From Onchidella celtica (Eukaryota > Mollusca > Gastropoda > Systellommatophora > Onchidiidae), in contig OZ007571.1 in the NCBI GenBank assembly GCA_963931925.1, positions 39,693,550-39,757,549 on the forward strand: 64,000 bases of DNA, given 5' to 3'. How positions within the stretch are numbered: position 1 is the first letter of the stretch; each line of letters opens with the position of its first letter. Position numbers and translations under genes: made by a program. The notes under the pieces are model-generated. The model was not told the DNA's origin. It ran no database searches and worked only from the letters and a program-made list of their open reading frames with translations. Shown here in pieces: positions 43,676-56,409 of this stretch.

Positions 43676-46600
43676 ATGTTCTTGTCTTGTTACGTGTGTC
43701 GATCGGGCCGCACTCTGTTGTCAACGAGCGGTCGTTACATCGTTATATCGCTGGCTCGGCGTCAGCCTCCCACCACCACCACCATTGGGTCCTGTTCCAG
43801 TAGCTCAGTTTCCACCATGGTAAGTACACCGTGCCGTCTATTAGTATTACTGGACGAGGTCTAGAGTAGACCTACTTAAGTAGGCCTACAGTGATTTTTG
43901 CTCACTTCTTTTTGTGTAGATTACTGAAATGCCAATTTTAGGGATTTTTTAAAAAACAATCTGAGAAGTTGATTTTTAATCAGATTCTCTCTGACCACTG
44001 GATTCTTCCTTCACTTTCAATATATCAGCAAGAAAAAGGAATCTTTGGTGTACCCCACCTTGCCATACAATACATCATTACATGGAATAGATCTGGTCTG
44101 TCCATTGTAGAGACATCTAAGATCTATAAATTGTACTTAGATCTAGAGTCTAGGTCTATGACACTGCTTCCCAGCAAGTCACTGCAATGCAGGTGGAATT
44201 TTTTTTTAGTTTTATTTAGGCCCCCTACTTCCCTAGATCTATTTATCTTTTTTTTTTTTTTAAAGAAATAGATCTAGACTCTAGATCTAGATTCTAGATC
44301 TAGATCTAGACTAGATCTAGATCTAGATCTACACATAGGCCTATAGCGTATTTTGCAGTTCGGGTGTCATCCAAAATATATTACACTCATAAAAAGATGA
44401 GATCTAGAGGTAAAAGTGCAGTTTAGTACCCCAAATTGTGTTGGGCATTTTCATTAGGCCCTACTTAGTATCGATTACTATTATAGATGATTTTAACAAA
44501 GGGGTAGGAGTCAGGAAGGAATTCCGTACGAGATCCGCACTGTTGCCGACAAAGCGCCAAAGACCAGAAACTAACACAACTACCCCAGCCCCTTTTCGCC
44601 TGAGTAGTCAATCTGACTACCGCCCATTGATACAAACTGACTAGACCCTCACGCCCCCAACATTGCTTTTTTTCCAATGACAATTGGATAAACTAACAAA
44701 ATTAATAAGTAGGCCTACCGAAAAAATGTATAGGGTTTTTTATCAAAAAGTGCGGATCTCGTAAGGAATTCCTCCCAGGAGTCATTTAGTAATCAAAGTA
44801 ACCCGTACGAAGTATTCAAAATGCCTAATACTATTTGGGGGCCTAAACTGCACTTTTACCCATCAAGAAATATATAGATCTAGATCTATAGTTTTTGCTG
44901 TCATGTAAAGGGTATACGAAGGGTAATGACAGCATAGTGTTCAGAGATTGTATAGCCTAATAGTCAATACTAATAGTAATAATTACATACCGCAATTTAA
45001 AGGCAAAGTCTTGACGGGTGAACAGCACTAAACATGAAAAAATGAAATTATATTTAGGTTAGGTGCAGCTGTTAAGACGACGTTTAGCAAGTACTCACAA
45101 TATTAAATAGGCCCTACTGTTCTACTTTTAGTAACTAACTTGTAGTGGAAAGAGACAGCTAGAACACCTGTGAGAATTTATCACAGTCAAAGTTACCAGG
45201 CATCCAAGTTCCAACCATTTGGATAGTATCCAACCGTAATGAATCATTCAGTAAAATGGAAAATGAGGAACACAGAATCTATATTTACGACATTCAAATC
45301 ACTGAGTGTTTCCCACAGAGAGATGTGGACTTGTTACCTACCATCAGCTTTAATAAGTTTGATTGCTGTGATGTCTTGATTTATCGTGGATTGAACTAGA
45401 ACCTGGCAATATAATGATCACAATCAGATTTGATATTGTGGCTCTGCAAATGAGGCTTCCACAGTTCTAGTGTCAGAACGTAGAAAGTGGCCCATTGACA
45501 AAAGAGAAACTGAGAACACTGTTTGCACAGAATCTGCTTTCCATTTTGTAGCATCAGGATGTCATCTAGAGAAAAACATTTCAAATCTTTGGGCCTGCAT
45601 TGAGCACATCCAGTAATGTGTGAAATGTAATCTAGCAGGAAGAGCCTAATTAATTCAATACTTCAGCTCTTTAGCGGACATCATGCCACCTTGGATTTCT
45701 CACAATTTCGTCTACAACCTTGCATGGAATAGACATCACATGGTGTAAACAGCTGTATTGCAGTAAGGCTTGGCACAAAAGTTAACATGTTGCAAAAAAA
45801 TATTGTGTCCTTGTTGCCGGAAATGACATCAGATAAAATTATACATCTAGTAAAAGATTAGTTGTAAAGGTAGAGAAATCCTGGAGCTTCTCATGATAAA
45901 AGCAGAAATATTTTTCCCGTCATAGGGGTGATGTGATAAAATCTCTGCACCAAGTATCATTCACAGCAGTAGGCGCTTTTTTTCTATTAAGTGCAATGAG
46001 GAAGGCAGACAGATTGTTGCCAGGGTCTTTTAGGAGGAGCCAGCAAGCACACATATCTTGTGCATTAATAACTGCTTAGAACAAATTTCCAACTGTGAGT
46101 TATCACTGCAAAGGTGTGGATGAAGATCTGTGACTGTTGTTGTTACTGGCCACAAATGATTTATTGATACCACTTCATATCACTTAAACAGTTTCAGCAG
46201 CAGACTTCTTCTGCTTATTTTGTCCAATGCTTTTAATTTTTATTGTGTAGTGAAAATTTTCTTCACCTATTACCTATGATTCTATGTCAGGTGTAGATAG
46301 ACAGAAAAATGCTAATTACTGGCATGTTCATTTGATTGAATCATATGAACTTTTCTCCACAGGCGTCGGGTGGAGATGACTGGAAAAATGCCAAATCTAT
46401 CTATGAATTTAATGCTTTAGATATTGATGGCAATGATGTGTCACTAGAGAAGTACAGGTGAATATTCTGGCCGTTGTCATACCCATTCTGTTTCGGTGAA
46501 ATTATAATCACTGATGATTGTTGACATATCTTGTCTGTGTTATTATTTTTAAAAATTTGTTTACTACAAGATACCGAGAACAATTTTATTAGTGCGCAGA

Positions 46601-49600
46601 TTTTATGTTGAATGTGAATTAGAAAATTTCACCGTATAGTACATGTATTTGAAAACTGAAATTGGATTAAAGTCATCTGAAGTTAAAAGTAAAAAGACAC
46701 CTGCCAATAGTTTCATGCACAAATCTCCCAATAAAAAAAAACATTTTGGGGGAGGGGGTGCGGGTGCACTCATTCTGTGTTTAAAACTAATAAAAGATAC
46801 CAGGTAACACAACAGACATTAAATATTTTAATAAAATTTAAAAAAAAAAGTAAACTCAAACTGTATCAGTTCACTCTTTCCACATTAGGTTTTTCTCCAC
46901 CCCTCTCCCCCCTAAAAGTTACTGTTCTGTGACATGAGTGGTTTGTACTCAAGACCAAGGATGTTACTCACATTTTACTTTTATTCCATTATTATTTTAT
47001 TTGTTACTGGTATAAAGATTCTGTCATTTCTCGAGATGCACCCAGAATAGTTCTGATGAGATGTGAAAACTTCTGAGTCAATACCGAAATCTTCTGAAAT
47101 GCTGAAAGAGCACACTTGGGAGAATATAGAATCGAATTCTAAATACATGTAGATGGAATGTGCATACACATTGAGATTTATTATAATAATAATAATAATG
47201 AAGATCATTTATATAGCGTCAAATATGTTCATTAAAATAAGCTGATACCATCACAGAAGTTTTATTAGGAGAATCATAAATTACAGCAATGTGTGTTTGT
47301 TATTAGCAAGAATGAACATCTCATTTTGCAACATATTCCATTTGAAGATAGGAAAATCATTACAAGAAGAGGACAAATGTACCTGAGTACCTGAGAGATA
47401 GCAAAGAAATACTACTCAACAATCATATCATTTGTTCTCTATAAAGTTTCAAGGTGGTTTTTCTCACTTCAGTTGTCACCTTTGGACCCTCTTATCTTGA
47501 GCAGTATTTGTCCAGCGAACCACAAGATAAAAAATAAATGAGGTCAAGCCCTGTGCATAGCTGTAACCTCAAGTTGTGGATGCAATATTTGATAAGCTTT
47601 GCCTCTGGCCATGGGTTTGCAGAACCAACTCCCACTGAACAATACCTGCATAAGCTGCTTGTGCTACAGCTAAATGTACTTGCGAAGAGAAACACTAATG
47701 GAAATATTTCTATATTATTTGATAAACAAACAAACAAAGAAAAAAGGTTAATTTTGGAATTTATTCGAGCACACTGAACTTTTATGGAACAAAAATTTAT
47801 TGAATTGGTTAGGCATCTACTTTCTATAATTTTTAGTTTTGGGAAAATGAATGCGGTCGGAAAGAAAGAAGAAAAAGAAACTCACCTGAAGAATGAACAT
47901 TATGTTCTCTTGTCCATGTCAAATTCAGTCAGAATTCCAGCTCTTAATGTAACTGTACCTTTAGTGTTTTAGATAGACTAAACAACCTCATGACATCTGC
48001 ACATATAAAAGCTTCAGGTTTTCACTGAGTCAGCACTAGTGAAAGAGGCTGTTTGGTGTTCAAGTGTTTACATAAAGGATGTGCCTGACAAACAGAGAAA
48101 TGCGTAAGATTTTAAACACTCGGTTTGCTTTATTAGTAGACGTGACTCTAGGGCAACTGAAATTTAGCCCTGAGCAGTGCAAATTTTGTGACTTGAACAA
48201 TGGACTTTCCTGCCCAGTAGTTTACTTGTAAGAAACTGTCTTTTGTTTTGTGGCACAAAATCAGTCACACATTCATGTTTGCTAGATTGGCATTTTAGCC
48301 AAGGAAAGGAAAATGCTTTTTAAATGAAAGAGATGGTGCAACTAGCTCTGTTTGGAGAACCACTAATTACCTCTCACTGTTTGGAGAGCCTCTAACTCTG
48401 TCGCATTGTTCGTGTTGAACCAGTATGTTTTTGTCCTGTATTTGATCATGCTTGCCTCAATCACATCAAACAGGCTATTATTGGTTTACAAGTGATCCCT
48501 ATGAAAGCACATTATATAACCGTATGATTCAAAGAGGGTGATCATTTTTAGAAGTTTGTTACATGGTAATTAGGTTGCATGTAAGATCATAATGTTGGAA
48601 GCCAATTTGTAAAATAAAATATGACAGTTATTATAATGCTGCCTATGCCACACAGCATTCATCAGTCTTGTAGTCTGATACATGCCAGATAGGCCCTGTG
48701 TACATTGTCATTATTGTCAGTGTCAGTGGTAGATATGACATAATGAAGTGTTCCTTTATATTCTCCTAGAATGTGTTGTAGAGGTGATCCAAACAGATGT
48801 ATGCCCACAAGAAATCGCATTATGCAAGTAGACAATGCATGGCTCTATGCATACCAAGTTCTCTCTATATGGATTTCATTTTTGTGGGCATTGGCAGTGA
48901 AAGCTTTTGTGTTCATTTTACTTGCACTAGAATGTCCATTATTTTTTCACTTCATATTCTGCAGAGGTAAAGTCTGTCTCATTGTCAATGTGGCCTCGAA
49001 ATGAGGTTTCACCAACAAGAACTATACTCAGCTGCAGGCTCTGCATGCCAAGCTGGCTGAGAAAGGACTGGCTATTCTTGCATTCCCATGCAATCAGTTT
49101 GGGAGTCAGGTAATTATTTGTTGGGCAGTAGAACACATTTACGGTACCTCTTCCGTTGGTGCAAATGAATGTCATGCAAGAAGGGACTCAGTGTGAGGTT
49201 TAAATGTAAAGTATCTAGCAAAGTTGCATTGAAATATCATTATGGGCTCCAAGGTGGAGGAGAAAGGCATATTTGCTTTCATCCACATTAATCCTATTTT
49301 AACCTTCGTCTGGCATTGAGTGAACTCGTCCACATAACGCTCTGTGCAGGGATAGCCAGTGGCCAGTCTGCCAATCGTTCGCGTGTTGCTGATAACCTCG
49401 GCAGTTGGGTCAATCGGATCCCTTTGAACACGTATCGTGTTTACTTTAGGACGCAATAACAACAATTGTGGTGGATAAATGGTAAGGGTCCCCTATGATA
49501 TTTGGATAAAGTACTTGTGATGAAATGCAGTAAGTTTTGTGGTTAAATAGAAGGCCCATAATCAAGAACTTTCTGCATTTACATGCTGTTTTACACATGC

Positions 49601-52600
49601 ATTATCCATTTTCCAAAAGGTATGCGTTTGTTTTGTCCTTAAGTCAGGACATTCATATGAACAGATTATTTTTTAAGCTAGGCACTTAATTTACTAACTA
49701 CATGTATCGTGGCAGTGTCTTCTCCCCCCCCCCCCCCCCCCCCAAACTATGTAACGGTTCCACATACTATGATGTTAGTTTTCTTAGTGCGTCTAGCCAG
49801 AGATTTGATTTCCAACTCGTAGAGTACATACATGTACAGAAAAAAGGTTTAATCAAAGCAACACAATGTATCTCTAATTACCACATCAAATCGCGGGTAT
49901 AGAACGAAATTGTTGTATCTCCAGTGATATGAACATGGGAGCTTACTCGGAAATACCACAATATTGGTCTCATTTTTAAGGGAGATACAACAATACTGCT
50001 TCTCTGTAACTTGGAACTGGTTAAAGATGGTGAAATAACGAAAAACTTGCAAGCAGCAGTTTGTCATTATTACAGTATTGCCATTATGAACCCCAATTCA
50101 TATCACTGGAGATACAACAATTTTGCTCTATACCCACGAAATTCAGACAACGACCAACAGCAAAGTCGGTCATTTGCTCCCAGTTTCCCCTGATGAAAAA
50201 CCTATCTACAGACGCCCTTATGTAGCATTCCCTAGTATTACATCGGAATTCATCATCGCAGGCATAGAACAGTTTCTCAAATACGCAGATGGCCCCTTTT
50301 CTCTTAATTCCTATGTAGACAACAACCAGCATCAAAATAAGTTTCCCCAAGATTTTCCCTAGTTCGAACTTTAGACCGTCAGTATGAGGTATACATGAGT
50401 ATGACGAATAGTTACAAATAGTTGGATTGTAATAAACGTAATCGGACGATACCATTTTGTTAGACATAATAAGAGTGGCAGGATAGATAAACAAGCGGAA
50501 TAGTGTAGGGAAAAAATGTGAAAAAAAAAAAGATGTTGCGGCAACCGAATAAACAAAACACGAGGAGCAGCGTTGCAACACAATATATTGGCCTCCTGCA
50601 GGACCCGGTTTGCAATATGTAGGCCACAATATTGGCCTCGCGTGTTGCGCGGGGAGACCAACATAGTGGCATCCCGCAGGACGAGAGTTAATCTCAGTGG
50701 CTCATATTCCAATACATACCTAGTTGGACCTATCAGACCCAGACTCTCAAATAGAGGAAACTGACGAAACACTTCTATTTGTACTCATGAGGTCTGTCAA
50801 ACCCAGACTATCATTTGTACCTCATGGGGTCTGTCAGACCCGAGCCTCAACAGAGAGGGGAAACACAACTAAACACTACTGATTAGTACAATGTACTGTA
50901 CATTGTGGGACTTACCACACACAAATTCATTGATAAAAGGCAAAATTGTTGATCTGAGTCTGACAGGCCCCAGGAGTGCATAATAGGAATAAACCAAACT
51001 GATGATCAATAGCCACTCATTCACTGACTTTTGTGAAGGAGTGGCATTATTGATAGTTATGTACTGTTATGTCATAACTTTTTAGCAGAAAGATCCAGAT
51101 GTTAACAAAAAATAATGCAGTTTCTTGCAAAGCTGTGGTAAAAAACAAGATGCTCGGGTTCTGACAGACCAACTGGGCTGAAAAAAGGTACAGTCAAAAA
51201 GATGAACATTTGGGGGTGGATGGACGTGTTTTTTTTTTTTTAATTGCCAAATGGAAGTGAATTCTTCAGAACAGATGTGGAAAAGAAGTGGTTTGTTGTG
51301 ACAGTCTTTGTTCGTTACTCCCACATTTGCTGAAGCCCATAAAAGTATCAATGTTTTTGTTGCTGTAGTCATTTCTTTGCATCCTTTTGGTGCAAGTCAA
51401 CTGTATTGCAAAAGTCTGTTCTTTAAGATTATAGAACAGCAGGAAATGATATGTAAATCAGTAAAAGTATTCCCTTTACGGACATTGGATTTGTCTGCTG
51501 ATTCATCAGTCATAATTTTCAGTTGTTTTTTTTTTTTAAATTAAAATTCGCAAGGAACAATAAGTGATGGTAACAAACTTTAAAGCATCATATTGTGAAA
51601 GCTTTTAGTCTGTTCATGCATGACCTATGTTGTGAGAAGTAATCTTTGAAGTGGTAGAGACTGAATTTGAATTTAATTCCTGAATCAAAGTGAAGTGACA
51701 TGATACAGCTGTTGTATTTATTATTGAGACAGCCCTTACATAATTCATAAACTTCTTTTACGACTTTATACTTTCTTCCTTTTGTGAGTTTTCAATCGTA
51801 GTCCCTCTTTAATTCTTGGAAAAGACACTCAAAATTGAGTAGATCATCAGCTCTGTTGATAATGGCTGTGGATGTCCATTTTGATTTTTCAGGAGCCAGG
51901 AACTAATGAGCAAATAAAAAAATTTGCTCAAGACAGTTTTGGGGTCCAGTTTGACTTGTTCAGCAAGATTGATGTGAATGGGAAGAATGCACATCCATTG
52001 TTTAACTACCTCAAGCATGAGCAGAAAGGGACACTTGGAAAGTAAGGGATTCAGAAGTTACTTTTGATATTTCGTCGGTTTCATGATGAAAGGGTGAATT
52101 GATAACAACAGCTGTACAACGAAAACGTGAATGCTTATCTGTATACAGTATGACAAAGGGGCAAATGGGCCAAATTTGAGATAGGTACTCTTTTGTGGTT
52201 ATCAAAAGTATATTGCTGGGAACTTTACCCAATACAAACAATTTTGTTAAATCTGATTTAGTTTTTGTGTTATGTAATATAACAAGCTTTGGAGAAATCG
52301 ATGATGAGAATAACACAAAATTTTCAAAACTGAATTTCTGGCAACACTGATTTTGGCGGTTGGCCCCTTCGTCATGAACTGACGATTTGAACTGCACACA
52401 CATAACAAGTAAATCATTTTGCATACAGAACAAAGTAAGCACTGCCCAAGATGAGCTTAATTACAGAAAGCTTAAGTCAGATTGTTTTCTGAATGAATTA
52501 TTTACCTCCACTTGAAACTTAGGTGAAATGAAGAAAATATGCTGCTTTTGGGTAGATCTCTTTGTGGAAACTGAATTTCTTTATGATAGTCTTGGCATAT

Positions 52601-53819
52601 ACTTTTTTTTATTGAAATGTGATAATTTATGTAAAGTGGAAAATGCTTGCAAGTTTTTCCTTTCATCGTTTACTTTGCAGCAGAAAGAGTAAAACAAATT
52701 TGTTAACAATTTGTTATCACTATTTGTAATTTATTTCTCTTTCTCTTTGCTCAAATTTTCAGTTTTATAAAGTGGAACTTTTCCAAGTTTTTGGTCAACA
52801 GGGAAGGAAAGCCGGTCAATCGTTATGCACCAAATGTAGAACCAGCTGTAAGTATTTATCCATTTGATTACCTGTTCAGTAAACCATGTTATCCTTTTCT
52901 GAGCTATTTTGTAGCCACAAACATCATACCACCCTCAAACATCAATAAGTAGAGCTGTAATGATTTTGGAACAGATAATATATCAGTGACATAATGATAG
53001 AAAAGGAATGCTTTCAGTTAATTTTCTAAATCAACCCCTAAACCTGTTGATTCATAGACACAAAAAAAAAAAAAAAACGTAACTGAAATGGTTGCCATTA
53101 TTTTACCGTGACATGTATGTCAAAGAGTCAGCAAATTACATAAAAAAATAGAATTTTTAGAGAAATTAATGAAATTTCAAAAACTAGTAGATCATCTCCG
53201 AAAAAGAACAAATCTCACTTACGCTGCATCCATCTAGCCACTGAAAGTCGGTCCGGATACATGTCAGTCTTCCCATACTAATTTATAAACTTTGTGTAAA
53301 TTGCAGAGCAGACATTTCTGGATTTAGGCATCTTCATTTTAATTTTTCTGTTATCTTCATTTTAATTTTTCTGTTACTTCTATCCAGGGTCAAGTATTCA
53401 TTGTTTTGCCCTTGTTTAATTCCTTGGGTGAGGGAAAAGAAGAAACAGTATATCAAAGTGCTATGTGCACAGGGACGGCGATTTGAGGGAATATAGGAAT
53501 CTGAAATGGTAAAAAAATTCAGTTACCAGGCTGTGGCTTACATTGTCTGTTAGGTGAGAAGTTCTTAGGGTTGTTCAGATGAAGGGAAAGTGAACCATTT
53601 TGCAAACTTGAATAGACACACTCTTTTATGGAGTGGATGGAAATTGTTCTGTGGCAAGTAGAACATGGCAAGTTGACTTATCTCTACGGCTTAGGAAGTT
53701 TTAGCTGAAAATTACTACCTTAGCAGACCCATTTTTTCAGTAATATTATGGTAAACTCAGTCCATAATCTTCTTTACTATTTGCAGGCAATTGAGAAGGA
53801 CATTCAGAAGTTACTCTAG
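43676..53819 (+). CDS. GPX4: GPX4-type selenoprotein glutathione peroxidase
   Basis: Six exons: 43676-43819, 46363-46457, 48965-49109, 51893-52041, 52763-52847, 53787-53819; GT-AG, phases consistent. The product is 216 aa from ATG 43676, or 169 aa from ATG 43817, which has a strong Kozak context (CCACCATGG) and is the last codon of exon 1. It reduces phospholipid hydroperoxides with glutathione. The catalytic tetrad in short-form numbering is Sec46 (VNVASKUG, TGA at 49002-49004), Gln81 (FPCNQFG), Trp135 and Asn136 (KWNF), nearly the human numbering. The long-form N-terminus ([20 protein letters not shown]) is rich in Arg/Ser with no acidic residue, as in a mitochondrial presequence. Mammalian GPX4 uses the same two-start strategy. 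The SECIS candidate is at 54735-54778. A naive gene finder would stop at the TGA. Confidence 0.95.
44269..44331. repeat. AGATCT/TCTAGA hexamer array
   Basis: About 60 bp made almost only of TAGATC units with small slips, in GPX4 intron 1, followed by ATAGGCCTAT. Palindromic units mean both strands read alike. Confidence 0.93.
44409..44860. mobile_element. Fold-back MITE, 452 bp, with long imperfect arms
   Basis: Left arm starts GGTAAAAGTGCAGTTTAG and contains GGAATTCCGTACGAGATCC; the right arm, reverse-complemented, has GGTAAAAGTGCAGTTTAG and GGAATTCCTTACGAGATCC at matching positions. Arms of about 130 bp are alignable with gaps. The loop is the 0.08-kb repeat (44580-44659) also present at 39750-39830. 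No clear target duplication. GPX4 intron 1. Confidence 0.8.
44580..44659 (+). repeat. 0.08-kb repeat, copy 2
   Basis: Partner of 39750-39830, located in the loop of the fold-back element 44409-44860. Confidence 0.88.
44861..48964 (+). other. GPX4 introns 1 (3' part) and 2, around exon 2
   Basis: Apart from exon 2 (46363-46457) no coding signal or element end is recognised. Frames at 47538-47777 and 48771-48964 run into exon 3 or overlap noise. Confidence 0.55.
49002..49004 (+). other. Selenocysteine TGA codon of GPX4
   Basis: In-frame TGA between VNVASK and [10 protein letters not shown], at the position of Sec in all GPX4 homologues. The frame continues cleanly to the exon's splice donor with conserved FPCNQFG. 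Confidence 0.95.
49724..49743 (+). repeat. C20 homopolymer
   Basis: Twenty consecutive C in GPX4 intron 3; exact length should be treated with caution. Confidence 0.95.
49895..50135. mobile_element. Hairpin MITE, 241 bp
   Basis: Arms GGGTATAGAaCGAAATTGTT and (inverted) GGGTATAGAgCAAAATTGTT continue through GTATCTCCAGTGATATGAA with few mismatches, giving about 44-bp arms around a 150-bp loop. GPX4 intron 3. Confidence 0.8.
50136..51892 (+). other. Remainder of GPX4 intron 3
   Basis: Non-coding. Between 50730 and 51180 the palindrome-like phrase GGTCTGTCAGACCC recurs in variants (50731, 50792, 50824, 50955, 51158), two of them in a roughly 33-bp tandem register. Probably repeat-derived but no element ends found. 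Confidence 0.5.
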
Positions 53820-54734
53820 GAGACCACCAGTGATGGACTTTTTGTCACCTGTGCCTATATTGGGCCACCCAGCCATATTTTGATCTCTGTCAGTAAATTT
53901 GCACAGAAACTTACATTTGAAAAAAATGGATTGTGATAGAACAAGTCAGTTTGATATGCTTCATAAAATATGACCTTAACCATTCAACATTTGATGTGGC
54001 CATCGAAGCTGTTTTTGGGATATTTGGCACTAAGATTATTTAAGATTTACAGCCTCTAGGCCTACTTTGCCACTACTTGCATGTTTCTATGTTTGTTAGT
54101 TGTTTTGTTGTTTTTTTTTACAGGCAAAGGATATCAAATTTTACAATTAAACATTCAGTTTGGAGCTCCTGACAACTTGGAAAATACAATTTTGCTTACT
54201 GAAATTAGAGGTTATTTTCTTCACATACAAGCATATTGACTGCTTTGATTGTGTTAAGCCTATTTACTTAAAATAATGTAAAATTGAATGGTAAGGCTAT
54301 TGATCTGACTATTGGCGTGAAAGCCTGCGACAGCGTAAATGTTTAGCCAGGTAGTAGAAAGTGGCAATCATTTATCAGTAATACAGCCTCTGCAATATAA
54401 CATACAAGCCACAGGTGTATGTTATACATTGCAAAGGTTACAGTGTCAGGGTTGGAGATGTGAGGATTCACTGAGTGATCTTGATGTTCATTTAGGCGTA
54501 TCCTGAAGTTTGCTGTCCAAATATCAGACGGTGTGTTTGAAATTGATTGTGTCAGTTCATTGGAGAAGTGATTATTTTTGTTTTCACAATGAAGGACATA
54601 GTCAACTCTTGCAGTGAATAAGAAGAATAAATTATTAACCTATCCAATTTTTTCAAATGTGTTGACCTTTGCATTGTCACATTGAAGAGGCAGAATGAGA
54701 TTTCTAGTCCAGGTGTCTGTTTCCAGACAGATTG

Positions 54735-54778
54735 ATGAAGACATATCTATAAACCTTGAAAGGTTGGATTTGTCAGAA
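54735..54778 (+). promoter_or_regulatory. Candidate SECIS element (type 2)
   Basis: ATGA (54735-54738) followed by GACATATC pairs with GATTTGTC (7 of 8 positions), immediately followed by AGAA (54775-54778). This puts UGAA opposite AGAA with the central tandem G.A/A.G pairs of the SECIS quartet. The apical region has AAA (54751-54753) followed by a mini-hairpin CCTT-GA-AAGG, as in type 2 SECIS. It lies 916 nt after the GPX4 stop. The lower helix I is weak by eye. Confidence 0.8.
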
Positions 54779-56123
54779 TACAGCAAGTGCAGATGCTGTG
54801 CTGGTCTGGTAGCTGAACGAGACTTTCGGGAATCTTAACGCTCTCTCTTGATGATGATTCTACTCTACATCAATAATGCATTATATTTTAATTTTTGTAT
54901 TAAAAATGTATTTATTGTTTTTCTAATAACTTGTCCTAAAACTATGAAAATGCCCTTGGCTTGTTGATCTGTTGTAGGTTTTGTGAAATGAGTTGTGCTG
55001 AACAATCTTTTATGGCAAATGTCAGTGATACCTCACTGTGTCAGTTCTTTGGTTGATGTTTGAAACTCTACATTTTAAATAATATTTTGTAGTATATCTC
55101 TTGCTTTTCAACAGGTCACCCCGATTCCTTTTCCTTTTGGCTGCAATGGTAGCATCTTACAGCTGTGTTTTGAAATTTACGATTGTTTAGGTACAAAATA
55201 TGTACGTGTAAAGCACACTCAATTGCCAGTGCTGTTTGCACTTGTTAAAGAGTTGGTGGTGTGCCAAAGTAACCATCTAGTCAGCAAAGAGAACCTTGTC
55301 TCCAATGAAGGAAAACAGGCATGTAATTCAATCCCATGGGACAATTGGTACGCTGGTCTACATACTATAACAATAGTGTTTGTGAATTTTTACTTTGCCA
55401 GAAATATTGTCACTGCCATTTCACAAGTTTTTTGGCCTCCAGTGTAGGAGATGTCCTCCAATATGACATATCCATCTGTAATGTATTGTGATAATACATA
55501 AACGAGATGCATGCAATTCTGCTGGTCACAAGTTTTTAGATACTGTGTAGAAATGCGAAGTGATAATTAGAACGTTTTCTTATATCTGATGTTCATTTTC
55601 ATAAAATTCATATATATATATATAATTCTTCAACCCAGGTACCAGTTTAATATCATCAATTACATGCTAAGTATCCCAGAATTTTGTCTGATGACTAATT
55701 AAATCCTTATTGCTTTAATTAATGTTAGCAAATATCTACAAAGGCATGGTAAAGATTCTGATATTTGCCTTGGAGCAGCTCTTGATGGTTTTGAAAAGAT
55801 TTGTGGAGCATTTGCCATGTTTGTAATATTTTCCCACCAAGAAAGAATTAAAGAGTATAAAAGGATGTAAACAGTTTTCATTATCAGTGAACTACATTCA
55901 TATGTTTTCTAAGCCACATTTACCTCCAGCCCCATAGGGCTGTTGTGAACCATATTAATATTTTTCTTTGCTTCGTGATCCACATGGCTTCGGTATACTA
56001 TCATAAGTGTTTACACCATTTTTGTTTTTCTAGCCCAGTGTTTAGTGGTTTTGTTATGCAACTTTGCCTGATTCCAAAGGTGCATTCGTAGTTGTTCTAT
56101 GTCTCTTGTACTTTGATACATAC

Positions 56124-56129
56124 AATAAA
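56124..56129 (+). terminator. Candidate GPX4 polyadenylation signal
   Basis: AATAAA about 2.3 kb after the GPX4 stop and 1.35 kb after the SECIS candidate. Motif and position only. Confidence 0.4.
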
Positions 56130-56409
56130 CAGAACAACTACTTTATATATCACTGTTTGTTTTTCAGTGCATTTGTGGGTGTGAGATTTGTTACATTTAG
56201 TGATTTTCATATTTTCCATTACTGTTCAAGGGTCTGACTGTAACTGTAAGGAGTTTATTCATTTACCACTGTGCTTCACCACCTCGATTCTTTTCACCTT
56301 GCCAGTTGTCATTCATTATTTCAGATCTTTGTTAGGACTGGACACATAAATTGTCTCATTTGTGCACAGAGATAAACTTTTTTGACTGTTAGGCAGACAT
56401 CTGTAACGT

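Larger units (their letters stand above)
53820..56409 (+). other. GPX4 3' UTR and intergenic sequence
   Basis: Contains the SECIS candidate at 54735-54778 and an AATAAA at 56124-56129 that could end a long transcript. An AATAAA near 54626 precedes the SECIS and could not be the sole site. No further coding signal; the frame 55223-55447 has no motif. Confidence 0.5.

Noticed and set aside
48771-49004. Separate short gene ending at TGA 49004
   Set aside because: The TGA is the selenocysteine codon; the frame before 48965 is intron read-through.
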